NCBI GenBank assembly: GCA_038501195.1
Contig: JBBPUQ010000004.1
Span: forward strand, 4,044,001 to 4,108,000
Direction of reading: 5' to 3'
From: Nemania diffusa
Lineage: Eukaryota > Ascomycota > Sordariomycetes > Xylariales > Xylariaceae
DNA length: 64,000 nucleotides
The notes beneath the pieces are model-generated. The model ran no database searches. It saw nothing but the letters and a program-made list of their open reading frames with translations, and was not told the DNA's origin. This document shows, one piece after another, positions 1-13,900 of the stretch. Position numbers and translations under genes: made by a program. The number at the start of each line of letters is the position of its first letter. The first letter of the stretch is position 1.

Positions 1-2925
1 ATAAAATTTTTAATAAATAATAATATTAAAAGCTTTTTTTAAAAAACTAAAAAATATTTTAAATTTTTTATTTTAAATTTATTAAAATTGCAATATTTAA
101 AACTAAAACTTTAAAACTTAGTATTTTTTTATTATATAATTATAAAAAATAATTTAAATCGAAATTAATATTAATTTATTATTATATATATTATTAAATA
201 TAAAAAAAAATAATTATTATAATTAAATTATTATAATATTTTTTATTTAAATTTTATAACTTAAAATTAAAAAATCTTTAAATATTATTAATATTATATA
301 TAATAATTTAATTTTAAATTTATAAATATATAAAAAATATAAAATAATATAAAATATAATTAAACAGTTATAAATTAAAAATTATTAAAATAAAAATTAA
401 TTTAAATTATAAAAATATTTTAAATTTAAAAAAATATATTAAAAAATAAAAATATAAAATTATTATTAAAATATTAATATTTTTTATATTATTTAAAAAA
501 ATAATATTAAAAATTATATTAATTTAAAAAATATAAAAAATTAATTAATTTTTAAAAGTTTAATAAAAAAAAGTTAAAAAACTATTTAATATTATAATTA
601 TAATTAAATATATTTTATTATTTATTATTTTTATATTTTTATATATATTTATTAAATTATTTATTATTTTAGCAATATTATTTTATAAATTTAAATTAAA
701 ATATTTTTTATTTTATTTTATTAAAAAATTATTGTTTTTATTATATTTATTGCTATAATTAATTTAAATAAATTATTTAATAAATTAACTTTTTTTTTAA
801 TTTTAATTAATAAAAAAAAACAAAAAAATATTTTTATTATTATAATATTTATTAATTTATTATTAAAAAATAAAAAAAATATTATTTATGTAATTTTATT
901 AAATTTTTTTAATTTAAAAATAGTTTTTAATTTATTATTTAAAAATAACAAAATTATTAATTAATTAAAAAAACTTAAAATATTATTTATAGTTTAAAAA
1001 ATTTTTATTTATTTTTTAATTAAATAATTATTTATTTATATATAAATTAAATAATAAAAAAAATTATTTATAGTTATATTAAAAATATTAATATTTAAAT
1101 TAAAATTAAATAAAAGTTAAAATAAATATTTAATTATAATAATTTTAAATAATAATATTTTTTATTATTATTATTAAAAAAATATAAAAATAAATTTAAA
1201 ATTAATATTATAAAAAATTTAAAATTATATTTTAAAAAATATAAAATTTTTATTAAAAAAGTTAAAAAAAATAAAAAAATTAAAAAAATTTATAAAAATA
1301 TTACTTTTATTTATAAACTATTTAAAAAAATTAAAAATTTAATATTAAAATATATTTTAAATAATTTTTAAATAATTTATAATATTTTATATAAAATAAA
1401 TTATAATTAATTATAAAAAAATTTAATATTTTAAATTATTATAATTTTTAAATTTAAATTATATAATATTAAATATAAATAAATAAAACTTATATAATAA
1501 AATATAATAAAAATTTATATAATTAAATATATATTTAATAAAATATATATATTTTTATTTTAATTGTTTTTATAATATTAAATTTATTATTAATTAAATA
1601 GCTATTAAATTAAATTATAATAAAAAATAAATTTATAACTTTATAAAAAAAAATTAAATTTATAAAACTAAAAAATAAAAAAATAAACAATTTTATTAAA
1701 TAGTTTAAAAAAATAAAAATCTATTTATAAAAAAAAAAAATAATAAAAAAAAAAAAAAAAACAAAATTAAAAATAAATTTAGTTTTTTTAAATATATTAT
1801 TTTTTTAAAACAATTATATTAAAACTTTTTTTAAAATTATATTATTATATTATTATATATATAGTTATTTTTATATTTATATTAATAGTTTTTTTTAATT
1901 ATATTTAAACTAATTATAAATATTTATATTATAAACTAATTTAAATAAATTTATAGCTAAAAAAATTAATTTATTAAAAAAAATATAAAAACAAATTAAA
2001 AAAATAATAAAAATATTATTTATTTTATTTATAAAAAAAAAAATATTATTTTAATAATTATAAATAAATAAATAAATTAAAAAATATTAACATTTTATAT
2101 TATAATAAAAAGTAATATTTAAAAAAATTAAATTTTTTTATATTAATTAAAAATATTAAAGTTTTTAAAAGTTTTATTTAAAAAGTTTAAAAAAAAAATA
2201 AAAATATTATTAAAAATACTTTTAAATATATTTATAATTTATATTTAAAAAAAAATATTTATTTTTAATATTAAATATATTATAAATTTTATAAAAAAAA
2301 ACTTATTTTTAAAAACTTTAAATTTAAAACTATTTATAAAAATTTATAAAATAAAATTAATAAAAGCTATTAAAATTTATTTTAAACTATAAATTAATAA
2401 AAAATTTAAATAATTAATATTATAAATATTAAATTTAAATTATTAAATATAAAAAAAATTAATATAATTAATATTATTTTAAATATTAATAAAAATAACT
2501 TTATAACTATTAATAATTTTATAAATAAAAATTTATTAAATAAATATTTTTAAATTTTATATAAAAATAAAAATAATATAAAAAAATATATTAAATATAT
2601 TTTTAATAAAAATTATTTAGTTATAAATATTATATAAATAAATATTATTTTTATTAATTATATTAAAACTATTAAATATAAATATAAAAATAACAGTTTT
2701 TTTATTAATATTATTTAAAATATATTAATAATATTAAATAAAAAATTTATAACAAAAAATTAAAACTTTATTAATATAAAAAATTTTAAATAATAAAAAT
2801 TTAAAATATTTAATATTATTTTAATTTTATTTATTAAAAATATATAAAATTTAATTAATAAAATTTAGTTTAAAAAAATTAAAAATATATTTAATAAAAA
2901 AATAAATATTATTATTAAAAATATA

Positions 2926-2930
2926 GTTAT
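2926..2930. repeat. left target-site duplication GTTAT
   Basis: These five bases, GTTAT, lie immediately before the left LTR and match 10939-10943 exactly. This fixes the outer limits of the retrotransposon. Confidence 0.8.
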
Positions 2931-3196
2931 TGTTAAAATATTAATATTAGTTACAACTATATATTGCAGTTTGTACGCTGCAGTACTTGTACTACAGTTG
3001 TACAAACAAGTATATAGTTATATAAGCAAGCACTTATTTTATACATTAATAGAGATTTTATTTATAATAAAATTTTTAGCTATATAAAAAAACTTCTTTT
3101 AGATTTAATTATTAATAAAAACATAATATAACTAGCTTTATATTTTGTTTATATATAATTTATATATACTATTATATATATATAGTTTATTTAATA
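2931..3196. repeat. left LTR
   Basis: This 266 bp copy begins TGTTAAAATA and ends TTTAATA. It aligns to 10673-10938 with no gap and 33 mismatches, all C/T or A/G transitions. Bases 2949-3030, which hold the GCAG and CTGCAGTAC motifs, are the least mutated part of this copy. Confidence 0.88.
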
Positions 3197-6100
3197 TTAA
3201 TTAGTAGTTACAAAATATATTATAAATTAGCAAAAATAAAAATAAAGCTAGTTTAAAGTTTAATTAAGCTTAATAAGTTTTTATATTATATTTTAAAGTT
3301 TTTGTTTTATATAAATTAAGTAATTTTTATATAACAAAGTTTAAAATAAAAAATTAAGTTTAACTATTGTACTAAAATATATTTTGTAATATTATAAAGT
3401 TTTAAATATAAAAAGCAATATTAAAAATAATAATATATAATTATATTAGATTATTTATTATATAATAACTAAACAACAAAACTTTTTTATTTTTTATTTT
3501 ATACTTTTAATTATTATAGCATTAAAATAGTTATATAACAAAAAAAAACTTTTTATTGTATATAATAATAATAATTAATATAACAAAATCGCTTTTAATT
3601 ACAGATTTTTAAAATATTATATATAAAAATATATTAATGTTTAATTATAAAATTAAAAGCTCAATATTATAACAATAATATTAATTATACTTAATATTTA
3701 AATAGTTTATTATATTATTAAATATAAATATTTAAATTTAACTAGTTAGCTATTATAAAAGTTATATATTGAAAATTTTAAATACTAGATATATAAAACA
3801 TAAAATCGAATAAATAGATTAGTTTAACAAAAATTGTTTAATATTTTAAAACAAAAAAGTATATAATATAATAGTAACAATAATATAAAACAACAAATAA
3901 AACTTGTATAAATTATATAAAGCTAATATTTATTTAATAATAATAAATAAGTTTTTTTTTTAATTATTTAATTAACTTTATTATTTTTTATATAAATATT
4001 TAATTTATTAATTTTAAATTAATAATTTTATATAATTATAAATAATATAAATATATTTTAATTAAAACTAATATAGCTAAAACTAATTTTAAATATATAT
4101 TTTTAAATATTTATAAAAAAGAATAATAAACTGTTTATATAACTAATTATTAAATATAAATATATTTTTGATTTTATATATTAATATATAACAATTATTA
4201 GTTATAAACTAAATTTTTAACTAGTTTATAAATATTTTATAATATATTATTTTTTATATACTTTTAAATAACAGTTTTATATTTATATAATATTTGATTT
4301 AATAATATTAAATATATTTTTTGAGTTATTTTTAATTTAAAATATATAAAACAAAATAATTTTACTAAAAAAATATACTATTTTTTAAAAAATATAGAAA
4401 AAAAAAAACTACTTTAATAAACTATATAACTTGTTATATAATAAAGTATAACTATTTATTAGTATATACTAACAATTTAAAATAACAAAAAATTAATATT
4501 ACGCTGTTTTTTTAATAATATTAAAAAGTTATATAAAAAACTTTTATATATATAATATTAAATTAAAAAAAATATAAAACGAAATTTATTATATAATAAA
4601 TATTTATTTTAATATTAATATAAACTATAGCTAGTATTAAATTAATTAAACTAATATTATTTTTGTACAAATTAAAAAAAAAAACTTTGACTTATTTGTT
4701 TATAATATATTTAATATTATAATTATAAAACTTATAAAAATATAGCAAGTTTTTAGTACAAATTATTAAAACAAAATTTAGTTTAATATAACTATTATAT
4801 AAATATACTAAAATATATTAAAATTAATAATAGTTTTAATATTTTAAAAACTTATATATAAAAGTTTTTTTGTTAATTTATAAGCTTATTTTTAAGTAGC
4901 AAATAAAAATAAATTAAAATATTTTATATAAAAAACAAATAATATATATTTTATTAACTAAAAATATTATTAAAATAATTGTATAAAAGATTTTTAACTT
5001 AGAAATATATAAAAATTTTTAAATTTGTTTAATATTTAATAGAACTTTATATAACTAAAAAAACAATTTATTTAAAACTTTTGTATAAACAAAAAATATT
5101 TTATATATAAAAAGCTAAACTATTAATTAATTAATTATATATTTTAAAAAAAAGCTTGTATTAAAAGTATATATTTTAATTTATATAAAACAATTTTTAA
5201 TTATATATTAATATTTAATTAATTTTTAATATATTTTATAAAATATAAAAAATATATTAAACTAAAATTAAACAAAAGTAATTAAAAAATTAATAAAAAA
5301 CAAAAAAATTAATTAACTTAGTTTTTTATAAATAATATGTTTATATATTATATAACAAATAAAAACATTTAAAACTAAAGTATTATTATTTTGTTTAATT
5401 AATTTATATTAAATAATTAATATTATATAAAATATTAAAATAAACTATAAAATATAAATATTTTTAATTATTTAATAATAAAAAAAGTACAATTAAAAGT
5501 TTATTTTTAAATATATTTTTATATAAAAGTAAATTAAATATTAAAAACAGTATATATTTGTTTTAGTAGTAACTATATAATTACTGCAATTAATACTGTA
5601 TAAATAAAAAATATACTAAATATAATAATTTATTATATTTTTAATATAGTAATATTATTTTTGTTTTTTTTTAAAAATATTAATTATTTAAAAGTATATT
5701 TTAATAATATAAAAAATTTAATTATACAATATAATAAAAAAACTATTTTTATTATATATAAATAAAAACATTTATTTTTTAATATAAATTTATAAAAAGT
5801 TAATATATATTTTATAAAAATAAAACTTTAATAGCTATATTATTGTTTTAAATATTTTTGTATAAAATATTTATATAAAATATTTAATTATATAAAATAT
5901 AATATAAACTATTTAATTTTAAAAAAGATTTAGAAGTTTTGTTATTATTGTTAATTATATAATTAAACATTTTAACGTTTTAAGTTTTCGATTAAAAACA
6001 ATTGTAATTTTAATTATAAAATAGTAATTAATACTATATAAATAAACAGTAAATAAGTTTTTTATATTATTAATGTTATAATATTTTTTTAAATAGCGAT

Positions 6101-8580
6101 ATTTTTAAAATTTATATTTATATATAATATATAAAAAGCATTATATAAATGTTAAATTAATATATATTAAAAACTGTTAAATTATATTGTTTATAATTTA
6201 AATATTAATTTTTTGTTTAAAAAGTTTTAAAATTATATATAAATAATAAATATATAATATTATATAATATTTATTAAAGTTTATTAAGTAGTAAATAAAG
6301 TAAAAAAAGTATATAAACTATTTTAATATATATATAATATTTTTAAAACAAAAATAAACTATTATATAAAACAAAAGTTAATTTTGTAAATAATAATTAA
6401 AGCTTTAAATAATATTGCAAAATTAAACAATTTTATATTTATTTTATTAGTTTTTAATATATATTTAAAAGTTAATTAAAACTTATTTTTATTGTTAAAT
6501 ATTATATAAAAAGCTAAAGTAATAAAAAAAGCAATAAAAATGTTATATAAAAAATATATAAAAGTTAAAATTAATTATATAATTAATAAATGTAATAGTT
6601 TAGCTATATATAACATATTTTTATTACTTTTAAAAAATAAAATATTTATATAAAAAAAAAAGCAAAGCTAAAATAAACTATATAAAATTTAATCGATTAA
6701 AAAATTAAATATTATTGTTAATTTAATAAATAATTTAATATATTTTTAATATATATAAATAAAATTTTATTATTATATAAAAAAAACATAATTACTAAAA
6801 AACTAAAAAATAGATTTAATAAAAATTTAATATTTTTAAACTTTTATTATATAAAAAAAATATAATAAATTAAAAAAAAATATAAATATATATATAACTT
6901 TTATATAACAAACTAGTTATAGTTTTTTTATAGCAAAAGAATAAAAAGTATATATATTAGTAATAAAGTTGTAAAAAAATAGTGTAATTAATATGTTTAA
7001 AATATTATTTAAAAAATTAAATATTACTAAAATTAACAACTTTGTTGTATAAAAAGTATTTTAGTTTGTTAAATATAATTAAACAAAATATAAAAATATT
7101 TAAATTTTTAAGTTTTGTTTTATATAAAAAGTTAAAAAAAAAACAACTAAATTGTATAAAAAATTAAAACTTATTATATAAAAATATAACAATTTTAAAA
7201 AAAAATTAATATTTATTTAATTTTTAATTATTTAGTAAATAAACTAAAAACTATTATTTATATTTGAATTTTTATTAATTTATAACTATAATGTTTTAAA
7301 TAAACTTTAAAATATTATATAAATATATATATAGTTAAAAAATAAACTAGTAAAAAAAATTTTTATATAATTATTAATTAAACTAAAGTTTAAATATTTT
7401 AAAAATATTATTTTAAAAATTATATAACTATTATATAAATTAACTAAATTAAAACTATATTAATTTAAAATATATTATTAATATTACTATAAAAAATTTA
7501 ATATATTTATATTTATATATAACTTATACTTTTTATATATAATAAAACAAGTTAACAATTTTAGTATTATAAGTTTATAAATAAACAATATATTTAGTTT
7601 TATTATATCGAATTTTTTAATAAAAAAAAAATATAAACTATAACAAATTAGTTTTTATATAAAACTAAAAAAAACATTTTAATTAAATTATTCGATTAAA
7701 TTTAATAACAAATAAGTTATTTTATTATATAAAAATAACATAACTTTAATTTAAAAAAACTAAAATAATTAATTAGTTTTGATTAATTATTATATAAAAA
7801 AAACTGTTTAAAAATATATTTTATAACATATATAAAAAGTATATATTAATAATATATATTAATTAAAAGCTATATATAATTTATTAATAGCTGTATAAAT
7901 AACTAATTTTTAATTAAATAATATTAAAAATTTAAATTAAAAAATTTAATAATAAATAAATAATTTTAACTATAAATTAATTTTTATATTATTAAATTTA
8001 AATTATATAAAGTTGTTTATATTTATTAACAAATTATTTGTAAATAATATAAATATAATTTTATAATTTAAATTTATTATTATATTAGTAATAAAATAAT
8101 ATATAAAAAATAATTTAAGTTTTAAAATTATTAATAATATTATATATTAAAACTTAAGTAAATATAAAAAAGTTATTTATAATATATTTATAAATAAATT
8201 ATATAATATAGTTAATAGTTTTAATAATATAATTGTTTTATATATAATAATTTAATAGATTTTAATTATATTAAAAATTATTTTAATTTTAATAGTTTTA
8301 TATTTAAACTTAAAATTTTTATACAATTGTTTAGTTAAACTTAAAATAATATAAAAAAAACAGTTTATAATTAATATTATATTATTTTATAAATTGTATA
8401 AAAAAAAAAAAATCTTTAAAATATAATAAATAAATAATATTAACAATTTTGTTAATATATTTATAAAGCAAAAATTAAACTAAATATTTAAAACTTTAGT
8501 ATTTATTAATAAGTTTATTATATAAATTGAAGCATTAATAAATAAAATAAAAACAAATATATAATAAAAAAACAACTGTT

Positions 8581-8968
8581 ATATAAAAACTGTTTTTTTT
8601 TTATATAAAAAAGCATATATTTGAAATATTACAAAAAATTTACTTTTAATAAGCAAGTTTTAGTAATATAGTAGTAATATATACAACTTTTTTTATATGT
8701 TTTAAGTTCAATTTTTAACTAAAATATATATTTAAAATAAGTTAATATAAGTAATATATTTTAAGTATAGTTTTTTTTTATATAGTATTTTATTTTTGTA
8801 TAATATAAAATGATTTTTGTACAAAAACTGCTTTTTTTTTTGTATAAAAAAGTATATACTTAAATATTACAAAAAACTTATTTTTAATAAACAAGTTTTA
8901 GTAATATAACAGTAATATATACAGTATTTACTATATGTTTTAAGTTTAATTTTTAGCTAAAATATATA
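8581..8968. repeat. direct repeat pair inside the retrotransposon
   Basis: About 150 bp at 8581-8730 recurs at about 8820-8968, roughly 240 bp apart. Both copies carry, in the same order, an ACTG-plus-T-run, the sequence AAATATTACAAAAAA, AAGTTTTAGTAATATA, AGTAATATATACA, TATATGTTTTAAGTT and TAAAATATATA. Differences are mostly transitions. The pair lies between the expected end of pol and the 3' LTR, where non-coding tandem duplications are common in fungal LTR elements. Confidence 0.7.
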
Positions 8969-9070
8969 TAGCTTTAAGTTTATATTAATTATAAATTTAA
9001 AGCTGTGTTAATTTTTTTTTTTTTTTTTTTTCTGTTATATATATTTAAAACTATTTATATATAATATAGC

Positions 9071-9270
9071 TTTATTTTATATTAATAGTTATATATATAT
9101 ACAATATATTTTTATTTTATATTAACAGTTATATATATATATAATATATTTTTACTATATATTAACAGTTATATATATATATAACTTATATTTATTATAT
9201 ATTAACTAATATATATATATATAATATACTTTTATTTTAAGTTAATTAATAAATATATATATAACAAACT
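9071..9270. repeat. 40 bp tandem repeat, five copies
   Basis: Units start at about 9072, 9112, 9152, 9192 and 9232, an exact 40 bp period. Each has a TTTATTTTATATTAACAG-like start followed by a TA-rich stretch. The later copies are more diverged. The array lies in the 3' non-coding part of the retrotransposon. Confidence 0.75.
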
Positions 9271-10672
9271 TTTATATTTAAAAAAAAGTCAAAAAATATA
9301 TATATATTTAATAACTTATATATAATATAAAACATTTTAGTATATATATATACAAAAAACATTTATATAATATATATAAAAAAAACATTGTTAAAAAAAA
9401 TTAAAAAATTAAATTTGTTATTTTTTAACTATTATATAAAAAACAAAATAAAACTAAATTTTTTTTTTTTTTTTTTTTTTTTTTGTTTTTATAAACTATA
9501 TTAAAAATAACAAACACTATATAAATATTAAATATACATGCTATATACACTTTTTTAAAAGTTAAAAATTTAATAATATTTAGTAAATAATATACTAATA
9601 TAGTATTAACAACTATTTTAAAAGCTATTAATATAAAGCAGTATAACTAAACTTTAATTTTAAACTAAAATAGTTCAAAAATACTTTTTTTAATATATAA
9701 ACTTTGTTTAAATGTTTATAAAAATGTTTGAAACTAATACTTAGAAAATAATATTAGTAAAAAAAGCAGCATAAACAACGTTTTTTTTAGTTTATTATAC
9801 AATTAAATATATTAGCTAAAAATATATAAAAAAATTTATTTATATAAAAATAAACATATATTTATATAAAGCAACTATATAAAAGCTTAATAAGTTTAGT
9901 TTTTAGTTAAAAAGCTGTATATTTTTACTACGTTATTGTTTTTAGTTTAAACAAAATTTTAGAACTATAATATACTGCTTAAAAAAGTAAGCACAAAACA
10001 AAAGCAAATAGCAGCTATTATACTGTTGCTGCTGCTACTATATAACAAGTGTATATATATAAATAAATAAATATATATAAGTATATATATGTATATATAT
10101 GTATATATATATATGTTATATATATAAATAAATAAATAAACAAACAAACAAATATATAAAAAAAAAACAAAAAAAAAAAATAAAAACAAACAAAAACTAG
10201 CTAAATATTTATATTTAAAATTTTATATTATATAAACTAATATTTCAACTAATATTATTTATTTTTTTTATATAATATTTAATATTTTTTTTTTTTTATA
10301 TAGTAGTTATTTATTAAACAAACAAATCAACAAATAATTACTAATTAATTAATTGTATAAAGCTTATTAAATTAACTATTAATAATTTATTATAAATTTT
10401 ATTGCTATATAAAAAAGTTATTTTTAATAAATTAACTATAACTAGCAATTTAATAAATAGCAATTTATTATTTTAACTAATTAAAAGTGTTATATAATAT
10501 ATAAGCTAAGTTAATATAACAAACAATTAAACTATATTATTTATATATAGCTATAAAACAATTGATTTATTATATAACAGAACTAAGTTATTACAAAATA
10601 TATTGCTTTTTTGTTTTTTATTTTTTTGTTTTTGTATAATATTTAGTTATAACTAAAAAAAAAAAAAACTAG

Positions 10673-10938
10673 TATTAAAATACTAGTATTAGTTATAACT
10701 ATATGTTGCAGTTTATATACTGCAGTATTTGTACTATAGTTGTATAAACAAGTATATAGTTATATAAGCAAGCACTTATTTTGTACGCTAGTAGAAATTT
10801 TATTTACAATAAAATCTCCAGTTATACAAAAAAACTTTTTTTAGATTTAATTATTAATAGAAATATAATATAACTAGCTTTATATTCTGTTTATATGTAA
10901 TTTATACGTACTATTGTATATATATAGCTTATTCAACA
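10673..10938. repeat. right LTR
   Basis: This 266 bp copy begins TATTAAAATA (the first G is lost) and ends TTCAACA, keeping the terminal CA. It retains several C and G bases that are T and A in the left LTR, and the reverse is also true. The two LTRs were therefore mutated independently after insertion. Confidence 0.88.
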
Positions 10939-10943
10939 GTTAT
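10939..10943. repeat. right target-site duplication GTTAT
   Basis: These five bases, GTTAT, lie immediately after the right LTR and match 2926-2930. A preserved duplication argues that the two LTRs belong to one insertion and not to two unrelated solo LTRs. Confidence 0.8.
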
Positions 10944-13900
10944 TAATATATTAAAATTTATAAAAATTTTATTATAAAAAATAAAACAATTATATTAAAA
11001 TTTTAAAAATATAAAAATTAAAATAATTAATATATTATTTAATAATATTTTATATTTTATTAAGTTTTAATTTAATAATAATTTAATAATAAATATAATT
11101 AATTTAATTTTATTAGTTTTAAATTAATAAAATTTTTATAATAAAAAATAATTAAATATTAAAAGTTAAAAATTAAATAATATTAAATTTATTAAAAAAA
11201 ATAAAATTTTAAATTTAAATAATAATATTAAAAAATTTAAATTTAAATATTTTTATATTATAGTTATAATAGCTAAATTAAATTAAAAATAAATAATTTA
11301 AAAGTTTTTTTATAAAGTATTAATTATTATAGTTTATTTAATATTAATAGTTATAAAATTTATTTTAAATTTTATTTAATTATATTTTAAAATTATAATT
11401 ATTATAAATTATAATAAAACTAATAAATTAATTATTATTATTATTTATATAAAAATTTAATTAAATATTATAATAAATAATTATATTATTAAATATTGTT
11501 TTTTTATAAAAAAAACTAAATTAATTTAAAAAAAATTTATAAAATAAAAAATTTATATTATTTATAAAAAAATAATTAAAATAAAAGTTTTATTAATAAA
11601 AAAAAATATTAAATTAATTTTATATATTATTAAAGCTATAATTATTACTTTTTTATTTTTATTAAATATAAATTTTATTATATATATAAAAATATTTTTA
11701 TATTATAATAAAAAATATTATATATATAATATATAATTTAAAAATGTTTATATTTTTATTTTTATTTTTTTTTTTAAAAAAAACTAAAATTAATATTATT
11801 AATATTATTAACTTATTAAAAAATTAAAAGCTATTTATTTATTAAAAACTTTAGTAAATAATAATAAAAAGTTTTTTTAAATTAAAATATAATTTATAAT
11901 TAATTTAAATATAAATTAATAAAACTTTTATAAAATTAAATAAAAATTATTATTTTATTAAATAATTATATATTATTAAATCTTTTATTATTTTTAATAA
12001 ATATAAATTTAAATTTAAATAAAATTTTATATAAAAAAAATATTAATTTTGAAAATATTATTATAATTTAAAATATTAGTTTTAAAAATAATAAAAAGAT
12101 TTTAGCAATTTTTTTAAATATAAACTTTATTAATATTATAAAAATTGCTATATAAAAAGTTTTATAAAAAATTAAAATATTATAACTTTATAATATTAAA
12201 TAAAATAAATATATAAATTATAATATTAATATATTAAAAAAAAATATATTTAATATTAATATAATATATAAAAATAAATAAAAAAAAATAAAAAAAAAAA
12301 TTAATTTTAAATTAAATAAATATATATTAATTTAAAAATTATATATTAATAATTTATATTTTAAAAATATTAGTTTTAATAATTTATAAAAAAATAACAA
12401 TTATATTAATTAATTAATAAATTTATTAATATTAAAAAAGCTAGTTTTTTTAAATATTAATTTATTTATTTAGTTTTTATTTTTAAAAATATTTATTTAA
12501 ATTTAACTAAAGTTTATTAAAATAATAAAAAATATTAAATTAATATTAAAATATATAACAAAATTAATTAAAAATTTAAAAAATATAAAATTTATAAATT
12601 TAAAAAAAACAATATTATTAAAAATTTTATTTAAATAAAAAATAATATTAGTTTAAAATTTTTTTAAAATAAATAAATTTAAAAATAAAGTTATATTTTT
12701 ATATAAAATTAAAATAATTTTTTATAAAATATAATAAATAAAAAAAATTTCAATTTTTAATTTTTTAAAAAAAAAAGTTATTAAAATATTTAAAATATAA
12801 TTTAAAAATAAAATTTTTAAAAAGTTTTATTTATTTTATTATAATATTTAATTTATAATAAAAAAAACAAATAAAAAGTTTTAATTAATTAATTTAATTA
12901 TTAAATTAAATAATATTTTAATAAAAAATATTAACTTTTTTAAAAATTATAATAAATTTATTAAAAATTTTATTATATATAAAAATTTTTTAATTATTAA
13001 TTTTTTTTTTAATTATAATTAAATATTTTTAAATAAATATAATTATATATATATATTTTTTTTTTATATTTTTAAAAATATTTTAAATAATTATTTTATT
13101 TTAAAAATATATTAATTTTATTGTTTATTTTTTAAAAGTTTTATTAAAAATTTTATATAATATTTTATTTTAAAAATATAAGCTTTTTTTTAATAATATA
13201 GCTATTAAAAACTTTATTTTTTATTATAAAAATTAAAAAATTATTTTAAAAATTTATTAATTTATAATAAAATATATAAAAAATATTAATATTATTTTAT
13301 TAAACTTTAAATTAACTAGTTTAATTATAAACAATATTAAAAATAAATAATATTAAATTTTTATAAAAATAATAAACTATATATATAATATTTATAACTA
13401 AAAATTAATAAAAACTAAAATAATTAAAATTATAAAATAGTTTAAATATATAAGTTTTATTTATATAAATTTTTTTTTAAAAGTTATAATATATTATTAT
13501 ATTTAAATAAAAAAATATTTAATTATTATTTAATTTTTAATTATATTAATTTATAAAAATATTTTTTTTATATAAAAAAAGTTTTAATATAAAACTATAA
13601 CAAAATTTAAAAATATTTTTACTAAAGTTTTTATTTTAATTATATTAAATTATAAAAATAAATATTTTTAATATTAGTTCAAAAGTTATTTTTATTTAAT
13701 TTATTAATAAAATAATAAAATTAGTTTAATATAAATTAAAATATTAAAAAAATATAAAATTAAACTATAATATAATTAAAAAAAAATATTTAATAATAAT
13801 AAAAATATTAAAATATTTATAAAATTATTTTTATAAAATATATTTTTATTTAAAAATTAATATTAAAATATTAATTATTTAATTTAATAATAGTTTTTTT

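Larger units (their letters stand above)
2931..10938. mobile_element. RIP-mutated LTR retrotransposon with 266 bp LTRs
   Basis: Two 266 bp direct repeats, 2931-3196 and 10673-10938, bound an 8,008 bp element. The 5' LTR starts TG and the 3' LTR ends CA; the other two ends read TA, as expected after C-to-T or G-to-A change. Identical 5 bp GTTAT sequences flank the element, the size of duplication typical of Gypsy and Copia integrases. An A-rich polypurine-like tract (about 10654-10668) precedes the 3' LTR. The bases just inside the 5' LTR (from 3197) could be a degraded primer-binding site but are too altered to assign a tRNA. No gag or pol frame survives, so the superfamily and the coding strand are unknown. 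The body has clearly more G and C than the flanks, so it inserted after the flanks were already AT-converted. Confidence 0.88.

Noticed and set aside
9965..10189. 74-codon minus-strand frame in the AT isochore
   Set aside because: It is a translation of a TATATG and AAAC/AAAT microsatellite (F, Y and I only), not a protein.
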